From: Liopterus haemorrhoidalis
Taxonomy: Eukaryota > Arthropoda > Insecta > Coleoptera > Dytiscidae
Length of the DNA stretch: 64,000 nucleotides
Assembly (NCBI GenBank): GCA_963971575.1
Contig: OZ020616.1
Coordinates: 17,433,535 to 17,497,534, forward strand
Direction: 5' to 3'
The position numbers and the translations under genes are program-made. How positions within the stretch are numbered: the stretch's first letter is position 1; each line of letters starts with the position of its first letter. Of the stretch, positions 10,821 through 22,520 are shown in pieces. The notes below the pieces were generated by a model. It made no database searches. It was not told the origin of the DNA and was given only the letters and a program-made list of their open reading frames with translations.

Positions 10821-11764
10821 GTTGATACCGTAAGTTTACGTCGTTTCTTTACAATATGATGAACTGTCTTTCTTATATAATACAAAAGGTTTTAGATTAT
10901 TAAAATCTAGAAAACAATTCATGCGAATTTTTCAAATTGTCGTAAATTTTCAATATATTGAAAAAAATTCGCGTATGGGTAGATTTTTTAGTTCAAAACA
11001 GTTCAAACTTGTTTAAGGATCAGCTATATTTCTAAACCCGTAATTTTTAAAGTCTTGAAGTTTATTTATTACTCCAATAATAATTTATTTTAAGTGTTAT
11101 TGTGGTTTTTCCATATCTTTTGCATGTATTTACTATTTATACATATATTTAAACTGTTTTAAATATTCTTAAACCGCCTTATTTTGACATACAGAATGTA
11201 ATAATACAAAAAATAATTTTTGTTTAAGACTAGATAAGATGTTTACATTATTTTTACAACTCGTGGCAAAATTATTTGTAATCATGCTTACAATTACGAG
11301 CGTTTATGTTTCTAATTACTGCTTAATACTTTAGTTATTACTCACATTTTTAATTTTGAAAGTAAAAACGCTGCGATATGGACGTTAATATTGTTTTACA
11401 AAGTTAATATCGGATATTGTATCGGAAAGCTATTGTTCGCCCAAGACAGGTTTCGAGAAGTAATGTGCAGACGTATGTCCAGTAATGGATGAATTGGGTT
11501 GGTAGTTGATGGTGGATTGATAATAAATTCGCGGACTAGCGTCATAAAACTTTATTAAAAAAATATTTTAGATTTAAATTGTAGCTCAACCAAGATAGAA
11601 TTTATTTTTTCTTTTTCGGCTGCTAAAGTCGTCGCTTGTTGTGATACTCGTTGTTTTCGACATTATAGGCGTTTTCGTCAATTAAAAATACGTAGGAAGG
11701 TATAGCATCTAGATTAAATGGCACGATACCACTGGTTGGAAAACAGAAACTGCGTTTTGCACTG
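10821..11764. other. AT-rich stretch, nothing recognised
   Basis: No paired repeat or coding signal. A minus-strand frame at 11623-11826 overlaps the MITE fragment that follows. Confidence 0.45.
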
Positions 11765-11938
11765 CAGCAGATTCCTGCCAGATCATCGGATTGCTTGGAA
11801 ACGCTCGGATTACTCCGGCGGATCAATCGGATTGACTAAAAATAAATTAATGTGTACACTCCGACTGACTTAACGAACGGATCGGGATCATTCGAATCGC
11901 TCTGATTAATCTGACTGACTAAACGTAAACGCCTATTA
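11765..11938 (+). mobile_element. MITE fragment related to 39767-40244
   Basis: GGATCAATCGGATTGACTAA, GTGTACACTCCGACTGACTT, GAACGGATCGGGA and the end TAAACGTAAACGCC align with the right part of the element at 39767-40244. The left end is absent. Confidence 0.65.
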
Positions 11939-12269
11939 TTTAACAGGTGTGCGTCACTGTTTTAATGAAATTGCTGAATTGATTATACATCGTTAATATC
12001 ATTTGTCATGTTTGCAGTACAAATTTTTTAATGTATTTCCAATTTTTCTCGGGGATCAAACTAATTTGGTTAACAATTTAGCCCTTCTGTAGCTATACAT
12101 CGGTGTGATTTTCGCTTTTGGAAACACATTTTGTAACCACTTTTTTAAACGTCATTTTCACGAACTCTTCAGTTTTTTTCAAATGGGGCCAAGTCAACTG
12201 AGCATTTTTCTCCAAAAACAGTATTATTATCCAACCTTCGGCTTCGAAATGATACTTTAAGAAATACTG

Positions 12270-12325
12270 TGTAGTCAGCTCAGGGGTCGACTCAGTCTCG
12301 TCTATGTAATACTTTAAAATTACTT
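12270..12325 (+). mobile_element. SINE body fragment
   Basis: GTGTAGTCAGCTCAGGGGTC, GACTCAGTCTCG and AATACTTTAAA match the body of the SINE at 10531 (about 10625-10678). Head and tail are absent. Confidence 0.5.
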
Positions 12326-13234
12326 ATTTAAAATCGCGTTTCTTATTGCCATAATTAGATTGAAGTAAACCAGTGATTTTTAAACATTTTTCTTCGACAC
12401 CCACTTTCCAATCCAACAAATTTTTGCGACCCAACAAAATTTATTTCTTAACAATTATAATATTAACCATCCATGACATTTATTAATTTCGTCATTAAAA
12501 GAAAAACAAACACACTTTGAAACAAAATTGTATATTTTTGTAAATGAAGTCAACTACAAAATGTTATAGGAAGAATCTACTAAACTTCAAGGGTATGTGC
12601 CATCATTAATTTTAAGCAAAAAAGTTATATCAACATATTTCCGATTCAAAAAAGTTATGGCTCATTGAAAGAAATAAGTTTGCAAGATATTTCATAAATA
12701 ACTTTTTTTTTTTATTTGAGTAATTCAAATAATAACGAAGTAATAACTAAATAAATCACAATAACTGTTCAAAACGACCATTTGCTACTTGAATATACAA
12801 CTGAACAGGGTCAAATAGGGTGTTTATCGCATTGTCTAAAATTTGAAGATACAGACGAATTTCAGTTACAGCATTAAAAACTACAGAATTAAAAAGTAAT
12901 TTGTCTCGATTATTGGTGTTCTTAGCATAGACCAGTTCTTTCATATGTCGTAGCAATTGTTTCCAAGGCTTACTCATTAAAATGTGACCAAGATGCGCAA
13001 TTTCTGTAAATATTTAATGTCTTGAATTTTTCATTAAATAAGGGGCGGTCCTAAGACTAACCAGTTGGAGGGGCAATCAAAGTTTAAATAAAAAAATACA
13101 AAAACTTACCAGTTAAACAGTTTTGTTTTCATATTTAAGATTGTTCAGATCAACCATGTGATATTTTATTGGGCTGTGTAGACGCAAATAGCCTTTGATG
13201 AAGTGCGTCAAAAGTTTTAACAAACCGTGCAGTT

Positions 13235-13400
13235 TAGTGGTTGAAATCAGTTTCTAAATTGTCATGAGTTCTCTTTTTAAGGTTAAAAGTGGGCTTTCGC
13301 TAAACAAAATGATCAAAAGCCTTACTTAATTGGTAAAAGTTTCCATAATTAAGAATCTAATTTCGTTTAACAATGAAAGAAACAAGCTATAAAACTATAT
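13235..13400 (-). repeat. Family B element fragment
   Basis: It shares GGTTAAAAGTGGGCTTTCGC, the complement of the GCAAAAGCCCACTTCAATAG stretch of 32705-32862, and further weak similarity to 21695-22169. Terminal repeats are missing. Confidence 0.45.
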
Positions 13401-13660
13401 CTTCAGTTTTATCCATATTTAGATTTTCATGTGTTATCTGTCACAATAATAGAAATTTAAATTAACTAAACAAATGTAAATACTGTGAAATTATTCACAT
13501 TCCAGTAATTGGCGCATTCTCGGTGAGATGCTACACTTGTGTCATAGTGTAGCTTATTTTACAGCTTCGGGCATTGTCTCAATGTATTCTTTAGAAATTA
13601 GAAGTATGTTATCCGTTACGTTTCGACGCAAGGGGAGTTTACATATAGATATAGACTGTA

Positions 13661-13800
13661 GGTCTGTTCTTTTCGCTACCTTGCGTCTACGGTTTACGGC
13701 GGCGTCAATATTTTCTGTTCGTTTGAATTGGCAGCATATATCGCCGCGTCAATATAGCCGCGTTTTGCAGTAAGACGCAAGGTAGCGAAAAGAACAGACC
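13661..13800. mobile_element. Mariner-type MITE with perfect 28-bp TIRs
   Basis: The left arm 13661-13688 begins GGTCTGTTCTTTTCGCTACC and the right arm 13773-13800 is its exact reverse complement. Both ends are flanked by TA, the target site of the Tc1/mariner superfamily. The interior is CG-rich and non-coding. Perfect arms suggest recent activity. Confidence 0.85.
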
Positions 13801-14458
13801 TAGTGTCTGGGACAAAATAGTTGCGTGCGTGAAAAGTGGGAGTTCTGCTGTCTGAACAATCACGCGAAATCAAATTGAGTGTAGCGTAGTACCAAGCTGT
13901 TAGGATTTAAAGATTTAAATTAAAAATTAAATGGCAATCTAAACATTTTTATATCTTTGTATTTATAATAAATGGGTTATAATTATTGAATAAAATTTTA
14001 AATTGTTAAGATTTAAAAATTAAAAAGGAATATTTTTCTTGGGGACGGGGGTGGCATTGCCCATTTGCCCTTATATAAAAGACGTCCTTAGCCATAACCC
14101 TGCAACTTTTTCGAATCGTACCTTGTTAAATAATATTTTTTGCTTAAAATTAATGAAGGGAATGAACCTTGCAAATTTTTTCCTGAGACACCTTGTGCTG
14201 TGAGACACATGCAAACATTTATTGCACGTATAGCCGCCAGTACAATATCTACTGACCGTAAAACAACTAGGCACCAGACTTGTTAATTATTAATTAAAAC
14301 TCAAATATCATCACAAAAAATTGCCTGTAATGTGAATAAAATATTAATTTCTGGCATAACTAAATAAACAACAAATTTATTAGTTTCAATATTTGTTGCG
14401 ACCTAAAATAAAATGCGACTCAGTTTTGGGTCGCGCATTAAAATTGAAAAACCATTGA

Positions 14459-14604
14459 CAGGGCCGCCGCGAGGGGTATGCTGTCGTGAGACTCAAAAGG
14501 GCGCGAAATTAATGTAAAAGTTTGTAACGAGAACCTTTTTTTTTGTCATCAGTTGAAATTTAGAAGTGAGGACCTTTTTTTAGGTCATCACTGTGCCGGC
14601 CCTG
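14459..14604. mobile_element. hAT-like MITE carrying the GGTCCTC module
   Basis: The ends are CAGGGCCGCCGCGAG and GTGCCGGCCCTG. The flanks accattga and accactaa match at 6 of 8. The interior contains AGTGAGGACCTTTTTTTAGG, one and a half units of the 40-bp module shared with other hAT-like elements here. Confidence 0.65.
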
Positions 14605-15308
14605 ACCACTAAAATAAACAATTATCTCAGCGTTTTCATAAAAAATTCACGATCTCCCAATAAATTTCTTTATTAACCGGTCATAAAATATGCGTGAAAA
14701 ATCCAGCCAATTTGATGTGTAAATTTGTATTAAAGTCAAGAGTGTCATTTTATCTATATTATTTAATTTACGATCGTCCCGAGAGGGACAATTTCAGACA
14801 AATTGACTCCCAGAGGAACTCTAAAAAATATTTTTAAATTCAGCTGACGGAATTTAGTTATTTAAAATTTACGTAAAGCAAATACTGTACAATTCTCCAG
14901 CTAAACATGTTTAATTACTTTTTTTTTACATTATAAATTTGAATGGTAAATGTACAATTATGAACTTGGCCTTGAACATTCTTAGAAGATTCTTGAGTCA
15001 TCACTGCCGCAAAACATTCAATTCAAATTGGAAAGATGCGGATATAATCCAAATGAATAAACAAAATTAACAGAAAGTGATAAAATATACATAGTTCATT
15101 ATGTTTCCTCATCTGAAGTAGGCCATGATTTTTATTAATTTATTCGTTTATTTATTTTTTTTTTTTTGTTAAATTTGTTATTAAATCATTTCACTTGCGT
15201 AGTGTAGTAGTAACTAGTTTCTGATTTCTCGACATTTTTCATTTCTCGAGAAATAAAAAATTAGACTTATTTTCTCGAGAATACTCGAGAAAAATAATTA
15301 TTAGAATA
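14605..15308. other. AT-rich stretch, nothing recognised
   Basis: A short palindromic patch around TTTCTCGAGAAAT and TTTCTCGAGAATACTCGAGA (15240-15295) is the only structure noticed. Confidence 0.45.
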
Positions 15309-15889
15309 CAGTCGATTCCGCTTAATTGGGACACATCGGGACTTAGGCATTTTGACCCAATTAAGCGGCTGCCCCAATTAAGCGAATTTCACATAAAATA
15401 TGCATATTTTTCTTTCAATAATTTTATTTTATAAACTCTTGGACAAAACTATAAATTACATATAACCAAAAAATATAAACTTTTAAGAAAAAATAATAAT
15501 AAATTCCAAAATAAAATAATAAATAGGTACATACAATTTAATTCAATGCAAAAATGCGTCTAGTGTAGTCTGTCTTTTGTTTTTGTAACATTTCACTTCT
15601 ACAAAATCAGCACAGGTATTCAGTGCGGATGTAGGGCTCCCTTCATTTCTTTCCTGCATAAAATAACGCTGTAATATTAAATTCTTTGTACATATTTTTT
15701 CTTGAGAATATGTGTAACATAATATGTACTGTGATCTTAAATTTACTGTCCCAATTAAGCGGAATGTTGTCCCAATTAAACATGTAAATTTACTGTTGGT
15801 TCCTTGGTTTGGTTTCTGTTCTTTGAGATTTGGCCCAAATAAGCGGCTGCCCCAATTAAGCGGTGGCCCAATTAAGCGGAATCGTCTAT
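15309..15889. mobile_element. pogo/Tigger-like non-autonomous element
   Basis: The left end CAGTCGATTCCGCTTAATTG is flanked by TA, and the right end is CAATTAAGCGGAATCG near a TATA. The 13-mer CCCAATTAAGCGG recurs inside both ends (15355-15385 and 15750-15875) as subterminal repeats. TIR style and TA flanks fit the pogo branch. The roughly 580-bp body does not encode a transposase. Confidence 0.75.
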
Positions 15890-16219
15890 ATATATCTTTT
15901 TTAATGTTGAAAATATTGTAGAGGATAAAAAAATATTAAAATTATAGTCAACTTTAAAGTACTAAAGTATTAATTTAAATAACATTAGAACGAATGGATA
16001 ACGGGGCTAACTATTTTTATTCATGTAAACTTACTAAGTTATTAATTCTATATTTCTATACATTTTTGTAGCTCTGATGAAGATTTAATTTAAATCAAAA
16101 CGTAAGGGAAGTTAATAAATTGGTTTTATTTTCTGACTGGTCCAAATCCCATTATCTATCAACTATAATTACTAACTTACGGACGTAACTCATCTAATCA
16201 AGATGTCAATTTATATTTA
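15890..16219. other. AT-rich stretch, nothing recognised
   Basis: No repeat pair or coding signal was found on either strand. Confidence 0.45.
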
Positions 16220-16360
16220 TGATGTCAGTTTTTTTATTTGAATTGTTCGGAATTTTTAACCTAAATTGTCTTATAAAGCCCCCTATAAGGTCCCCTTCAT
16301 TCATTAAAAAGTCTAAATTTCAAAATCTAGTCCGCACGAAGCTAAGAAATGAATTATAAC
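16220..16360 (+). mobile_element. MITE family A, partial copy
   Basis: It contains AACCTAAATTGTCTTATAAA and the right arm CTAGTCCGCACGAAGC, collinear with the full copies at 2361 and 22164. The left arm is missing. Confidence 0.6.
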
Positions 16361-17947
16361 TTATATTAAATGTGAACCGGAATAGTTAAAAATTTTGATC
16401 AGGTTATTTTTTCGAAAATTTGTTGTATTCAAAAAATTAATTATTAAAATTTTTATGCAGTGCATCAAATTAAAGGTTTTGGATTGTAGATTAATGAACA
16501 AAATTTATTTTTTAAATTGCAAAAAATGAAATTAAAATGGAAAAAATATTTTTTTAAATTAATATACGAAAATGTGTCAAAATGCACGAAATAGTACGAA
16601 TTATTTTCATTTGTTGATTTTGAAGCGATTATGGCAAAAAATATTGACATCCAGAATTTCATTGACCTCTTTCACTTTTTTTCGTTTTCAAGGATACATT
16701 TTAAAGTTATGTTGTCTTACGAAATTTTTGGTAAAACACCGTTAGAATGATTCAATACTTATGACCCAATCGAATTTTATAATCAATATCTAAAAATTTC
16801 GTGAGAAACATGTTTAACCATTTATAGACATTATTTTTAAGAAAGTTAAATATGATATCCAAAATTGAAAAAGAAATTGTATTTATAAAAAGCGGACAAA
16901 ATAATTTTGCAAGTATTTCACATACCGCATTGCTTCATGGCAAATATAAAAATAAGTAAATATGCTTAAAATAGCTTATACCATATTTTTAATAAAAATA
17001 TAAACATTAGATTAGAATTAGATTTGTATATACTAGTTCTAATCGATTATCATTAAAAATATTTTTTTCCGTATTTCATTATTTAAAACACGCACCACAG
17101 TTGAAGGTCAAGAACCAAACCGACAGCGGGAAATGATAAAAAAAAAACACACGCGATGAAATAGACGAACTGCCTGACACAGTAAAATATTAATACCAGG
17201 TTCGGGGAATATACTAGATGTGACCGTGAGATTTATTGTTTATAGTAAAAAATTAATAACTTAAAATATATTAAACATCTTCACATAGATCAGTGCTACT
17301 CAAACAGACCATATTAGTAGATACGTCACAAAATGGGCTTTCGTGCTGCCGTCTAGCGGTTTACTTCATTTTATTTGAATTGAGCATGTCGTTACAATAA
17401 AAGATTTTTTTTTAAAATTATTTTGGAAATATAAATTAAGTTTTCAAAGTAAGAAAATGCTTCACCTCAAATCTACAAGTAGATATTTATTTATTAAAAT
17501 TGTTATTTTATACATAAGAATTTAATAAGTCATTATTTTTGCAAAACAATATTACTTTGCAGGTTAATTTTGAAAAATTTACGTTAATAATCGTATTGCA
17601 AGTAACATAGAAATAAGTCTGCCTGCCATTTCTAAACGGTTTGAAGGAACAATATGTTGTTCTTATTTTATCCATTATTGTTTTTCATCTTTTAGAAAAC
17701 GAAAAAAATTATAATTATGAATATGGCTGTAATCAGCGGAGGCGCTAGACAAATCGTGGACGTCGGCGAAATTAGCTTTGCGAGGCCCCTTTCATTTCTT
17801 TCCACTAATACCAAAATAACGTTTTTTTGTTCTCCTGTAAAATTTAATTTTTTAGAGTTGTAGCCTTTTCGAAATAACCGATTCAAATATATCTTCGAAT
17901 GCTTATTTGCGTGTTTATAAAAGCATTCTATAGTATAAAGCAGAGTT
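16361..17947. other. AT-rich stretch, nothing recognised
   Basis: A 91-codon minus frame at 17692-17967 overlaps the hAT-like end that follows and has no domain. TGCCGTCTAGCGG near 17347 is a short motif common in insect repeats. Confidence 0.4.
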
Positions 17948-18080
17948 TCCCAAATTTTTTGCAGCACAGTATGTGACTAATATGATCTATTGTTGTCCGC
18001 GGACCAGTACTGGTTTGTTACTTGTTTGGACAATTGTACCACAACCATATTCATAATTTTAAGGAAGCGATATATACATA
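17948..18080 (+). mobile_element. hAT-like left-end remnant
   Basis: CAGAGTTTCCCAAATTTTTT resembles the CAGTGTTTCCCAAAC class of hAT termini and is followed by GTCCGCGGACCAGTACTGG. No right end was located. Confidence 0.45.
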
Positions 18081-19091
18081 ATATTTAATTAACCACATTT
18101 AGAATATATTTGCCGCTTGAATGTATGTTTTTAACATATTTCCTAAAAAGATTTTAATAAAAATAATAATATATTTTCACGTTATAATTTTTTTTTAGTG
18201 TATTCCTTTTTTACATGCATTATTGTTATTTGTTTTGAAAATTTATTCCTTGTTTTATGTTTTTTCTTACTAATTCATTCCTAAAAAAATATCAAAATAT
18301 CTGTGTGTCTGTTTGTATGTATGTGTTTAATTTCCATATATATATTTCTTTAATATAATTAACATTTTTATTTATCATTTTCAAGTATTTTATGAGAAAT
18401 CTATCGTAAGATACTAAGGCTAACAAAAAATACTGTTTTTCCACTCTACAAACAAAAAACTGTATAATAACATTGTATGTTTATTGATTTATGTCGTAAA
18501 GTTTAGTTATGTGGTAGCAGAGTGTGGGAGAGAATCGTATGTCCATATCCCGAAACCATATCAAACACGATAGCCTAAAACTCTGTGCGTTAGCAAAATC
18601 TCACCGTTTTCCTTTGCCAGCGAATGGTATTTGCAAATAACCGAGTATGAGGCAATCGTTTAGGGCACACATAAACATGCTTTGAGTGTTATCGAAGATA
18701 AATTACCTAATTGTGCTTTACCTAACGGGAATGTTTAAATTTCTTCCAAATATTAGAGATCTATACAAAAATACTAACTTATTAACTGTTATACTAATAT
18801 TTCATTATGTTTCAGAATGAAATAAAAGGAGTCTGCAACAGAAAAAAATAATAATAAAATAAGAGAACTTGTTACATTGTATGCAGGGAACAACGATTAC
18901 CGTTTTTTGGTGACCTTCACGCCGCTTCTGGGAACATTATTGGGATAAAATACAGTATTAGTTTGAAGTTAGGACTATCTTTAGGTCTTCTGTATATGAA
19001 GCGTATCGTCATAGAGGCCTATTAGAGGCGATGTAGTTAAATTGTACGATAACTTGTAGTACACCATATAGTCACCACAATATTTGTACAG
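18081..19091. other. AT-rich stretch, nothing recognised
   Basis: No paired repeats, tRNA-like boxes or coding signal were noticed. Confidence 0.45.
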
Positions 19092-19260
19092 TAGAGTCCC
19101 GATTATGGGACATTCCGGAATATTCGACCAAAGTCAAAATGTAAAATAATATGTCGAATTTAAGAACATGTTTCATTGATAAAAGTGAAAACGCAATAGA
19201 ACTGTAGAGTCATTTTATTGAAAAACACGGGGGGTTAGGGCGCGGAATCGTCTGTCTACC
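19092..19260 (+). mobile_element. pogo-like left-end remnant
   Basis: CAGTAGAGTCCCGATTATGG preceded by TA resembles pogo-type termini, followed by GGAATATTCGACCAAAGTC. The right terminus is absent before the hAT element at 19288. Confidence 0.4.
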
Positions 19261-19530
19261 AATACTTACTTCAATACTGTCTTACATCAGGGGTGTCAAA
19301 CTCATTTCAGCCCCGGGGCATTTTTCTAACAAGTAAAATTCACACGGGCCGCACGATGTATTTATAATATTACTCATTCCACCATTTTTCTGAATATATA
19401 TAAGGAGGTAAAGAAATACCATTTAAATAATAATTAAATTTTGCCAGAATATTATCTTTATCGAACAACAAAACAAGAACTGGTCGAAATCAGCTGGTAC
19501 AATACTGGTATTGTACACAGCAGTTGCATC

Positions 19531-20034
19531 TGTTGGGCTCAACAATGACTGATAGCCGCACTGCGATCGCTGTAAATCAGCTGATCGAAACGAGTAATGT
19601 GAAAGTTGCCCTTATTTGTTTACATGTTAAATCATCGACTTACAATGAATAATAAACAGCTATCCTTACTAAATTATTTTAATTTCTTGAGTACAACACC
19701 TTCTTCTAAGTGTGTAGTTGAAGGAGAGAAGTTGTTAAACGCCGGTCATGTTATATTATGCGGAATTTCGGAAAAAAATCATTAGCATGTCGACATATGT
19801 GGGTTATGTTTACAAACAAGCAGTCTATAATCATCACCTCACAAAGTCACACAAGACAACCAATATAAAAAATAGTAATTATTGCTATCAAAAATTAATA
19901 TTACTGCAACACTTAAGTTTAAACGCGATATAAACATCACGAGATAATCACATGTAAACAATAAACAGTTACTCGTCTCATTAGTTCAGATTTGGTCCGC
20001 TTAGCGTTACTTCATAGTGCTGTTGAGCCCAATA
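19531..20034 (+). mobile_element. SWIM-protein element, short copy (copy A)
   Basis: It begins TTGGGCTCAACA (19533) and ends TGTTGAGCCCAATA (20034). Subterminal blocks CGAAACGAGTAATG on the left and ACTCGTCTCA on the right, with TTGTTTACATG and ACATGTAAACAA, make the ends imperfect inverted repeats of about 95 bp. The element is collinear with the longer copy at 52445-53577 at both ends but has a large internal deletion. It sits inside the hAT at 19288-20314, so it inserted after that element. No clear target duplication was seen. Confidence 0.75.
19645..19825 (+). pseudogene. SWIM-domain protein, truncated N-terminal remnant
   Basis: From the ATG at 19645 the frame reads MNNKQLSLLNYFNFL, then CVVEGEKLLNAGH and LCGI, and breaks at an in-frame stop (KNH then TAG, near 19780). 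The same sequence with small changes starts at 52554 in copy B, where a SWIM zinc-finger motif follows. Here the SWIM part is deleted. N-termini of this kind belong, as far as I recall, to SWIM/YqaJ-type proteins repeated in some insect genomes; that link is from family knowledge and was not tested. Confidence 0.6.
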
Positions 20035-20322
20035 GAAAAGTGCTATTTAGAAGCTCTGCTTACGAATATATTATTTAAAATCACGGGGAAACACCGACCT
20101 ACCGACAAACGCACAGCCTTGGCTAACTGCAACAGTTACTGCCTGACTATTGGTTTTCCACCCTTTACCGCCTTTAAGTCTAGACACCGCTACCCGAACA
20201 GTTTCTGCCTCGAGGTATATTCGTTCAATTTTTTTTTACATTATAGAAGATATATAATATAAAAATTTATTACAGAATAAGAAGACGTTGCGGGCCGCCA
20301 ATTTGACACCCCTGTCTTACAT

Positions 20323-20699
20323 AATATATAACACTGTAGATGTTATACGTATTACTATCATTAGATATCAAAAATTAAATGATAATTGGAAATAGAAATT
20401 AAAATGTATTTACAGAAAAACGATTCATGCGTTGATATCGAAGATACGTAATCGATATAATTGCTTCATGGTAGCCTAGCCTGGATAGTAAAAAATGAGT
20501 CGTTATAAAAATTTTATGGCACAGTATAATAGTCCGTATACGTTAAAATTATAATTGTGTAATAATATCACGTGATTTAACGCTGCCACGTTTATTTAAG
20601 TATAAAAGTGCCTCTTACCGGGCAGTAGAACTCAACACATATGTATGTGTTCAGCGGGGATGATATAAAAATATATAATTGTATGGTATAAAGTATAAT
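20323..20699. other. AT-rich stretch, nothing recognised
   Basis: No repeat pair or coding signal was found. Confidence 0.45.
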
Positions 20700-21590
20700 T
20701 TATATGGTACTAGCAGTGTACCCGATGCTTCGCTACCGGAAAAAAACAGCCGTAGCCAGTTTAGACCGGGTTTATGTCGCAATCAAAGTTATCAGAAGAC
20801 AGAAACACACTGTTTTTTTAAGCGGTTTGCAAATATACAAACATTTAAAACAGAAATTCGTTCACCAAGGTCACATAAAAAGAAACTTCGATTTGGTCTT
20901 GTATTAGAGAGAAATAGACTGACGCAAATACAGATGGATATTGGTTCTTAAATATCAGATTTTCAAAAAAGTTCGTTAAAGTGGGAATTCGTTAAGCGAG
21001 GTACGCCGATAAAAAGTATCCTATCATGGAACTGACAATATTATAACCATATATACAAAATTTCATATGGACCAATCGCAATAAAATGGACCTTCGTCAA
21101 AAAAAAAAAAATAAATAAATAAAATAACAAAATTCATAAATATCCGCAAAAATAAAAAAACCAGAAAATAGGTGTTGCCTCTGCATACACTAATCAAAAA
21201 CTATGATCTTAAGTTTTGCGAAATAATTGAATAACGATAACTCTAATCAGTTCTAACAAAGCATCCATCCACTGACATTAATGTTTACGGTCGCACCATT
21301 TCCGATATTGGTCGAACGCTCGACGAAGTCAGTATAGTCATACAGTCAAGTATTGAAGAGAAATTTTCGCGTTCTCGCTGAAAGTCTCATAAAGGTTTCA
21401 ATGGTCCAATATAATTAAAAACAAAATTAATAATTTATCGTTTCTGATGGGACTTTTTTGAGATTTTCGATCTTTCTAGTTATAATGAAGGCATTTCCTA
21501 CCTGTATGCAAAATTTCAACTCGGTAGCATATCTGGAGGTGGGTAAGAATTTCCGGACATAGCCACAAATATTAATTTTTATAAATATAG
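20700..21590 (+). repeat. Retroelement-like interspersed repeat
   Basis: It starts near ACTAGCAGTGTACCCGATGC, a 5' style common to an abundant insect interspersed repeat. It contains ACAAAATTTCATATGGACCA, later GTATGCAAAATTTCAACTCG, and ends with ATAAATATAGATAG. Two overlapping open frames (20679-20951) are out of phase with each other and carry no motif. The class is not certain. Confidence 0.4.
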
Positions 21591-21694
21591 ATAGTTTTAT
21601 TTTATTTATTTATTTTTTTGTGAGTGGAATTTATCGATGAATCGGGTCTTTGGCTATTTTTATAAAGCTTTGTAAATCATACATTGAATATTTT

Positions 21695-22169
21695 ATAAGC
21701 TATTCTAAACGTTTAAGCGGAACTAAATGCAATTTTAACAATTTCTTAAGTTGTCAGCAGCTCGCTTTTTAACGGTTGAAGTGAGCTTTTGTTCATTTCA
21801 ACCGATAAAAAAATTGGTAAAAAATGATCAATAGCTTCATTCAATCGTTAAAAGATTTGAAAATCTAATTCCGCGTAAACCGACTATAGGTTAAATTGGC
21901 ATATTATTACAAAATGTCATTTTCATTACATTTTGATTTTTTGTGCTATTCTTAATATAACTTTCCCATTTCTTATTTTTTTTTTTTTTTCGTCTTCCAA
22001 AAATGTAAAAATATATAATCTCCTTTTTCTGATAAATCTCACTTGTCATTTTATATTTTTATATGAATTTTGAAACATAAAATAATGTAGGCAAGCTCCA
22101 ATTCTCGTGATAACTTAAGAAAATAAAACTACACCATGAGTTTCGCTTAAACGTTTGGAATGAGCTATA
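21695..22169. mobile_element. MITE family B, full copy
   Basis: The left end has GCTATTCTAAACGTTTAAGC and the right end CGCTTAAACGTTTGGAATGA, inverted repeats of about 25 bp. The interior GTGAGCTTTTGTTCATTTC is related to 32705-32862 and 13235-13400. Its right end abuts a family A MITE. Confidence 0.55.
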
Positions 22170-22520
22170 ATTCATTTCTTAGCTTCGTGCGGAATTAGAT
22201 ACTAATTTCTTTTTAATGTTACATGCGTGAATATCAAATAGTAAGTGTATTTTTTTTAATGTTTGCTAATTTGCTTAAAATATGACTGGTTCAAATGACA
22301 CATTAGAATTTGAATTGTCATATATCGTCACGTAGTACAATTGCCAAGGTAATATTTCATTTATTAATTAAAAATCAAGCTCTTATAAAACTGATATTTT
22401 AATCTAAATTGTCTTATAAAGCCCGATTTACTATGTTAAAAATAATCGATCACAAACTCCCATTCAATCTTCATTAGATTTCAAAATCTAGTTCCGCACG
22501 AAGCGAAATGAATTATAATA
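22164..22520. mobile_element. MITE family A, full copy
   Basis: Inverted arms of about 35 bp: AGCTTCGTGCGGAATTAGAT (left) and CTAGTTCCGCACGAAGC (right), each next to an AATTCATTTC block or its complement. The interior CTAAATTGTCTTATAAAGCC is shared with 16220 and 2361. Confidence 0.7.

Larger units (their letters stand above)
12371..14457. mobile_element. Possible long hAT-like element, composite
   Basis: The left end CAGTGATTTTTAAACATTTT is followed by GCGACCCAACAAAAT. The right end has GGGTCGCGCATT and ATTGAAAAACCATTG, complementary in style. The outer 8-mers do not match, so the boundaries are tentative. The interior holds a 73-codon minus frame (12756-12977) that I do not recognise, a family B fragment (13235-13400) and a mariner-type MITE (13661-13800). 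Confidence 0.45.
19288..20314. mobile_element. hAT element with perfect target duplication, host of a nested element
   Basis: It starts CAGGGGTGTCAAACTCATTT and ends CCAATTTGACACCCCTG, with the GGGCCGC motifs usual for this class. The flanking 8-mers (19280-19287 and 20315-20322) are both tcttacat, an exact hAT target duplication. The 1027 bp include a separate element at 19531-20034, so the hAT itself is about 520 bp and cannot encode a transposase. Confidence 0.85.

Noticed and set aside
12756..12977. A 73-codon minus frame (MSKPWKQLLRHMKEL) as a hAT transposase piece
   Set aside because: Its location in a hAT-like composite is suggestive, but I could not match it to any conserved transposase block.
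13041..14093. A separate element bounded by GGGGCGGTCCTAAG and GACGTCCTTAGCC
   Set aside because: The two ends are similar but not clearly inverted repeats and the flanks do not match; left within the larger hAT-like composite.
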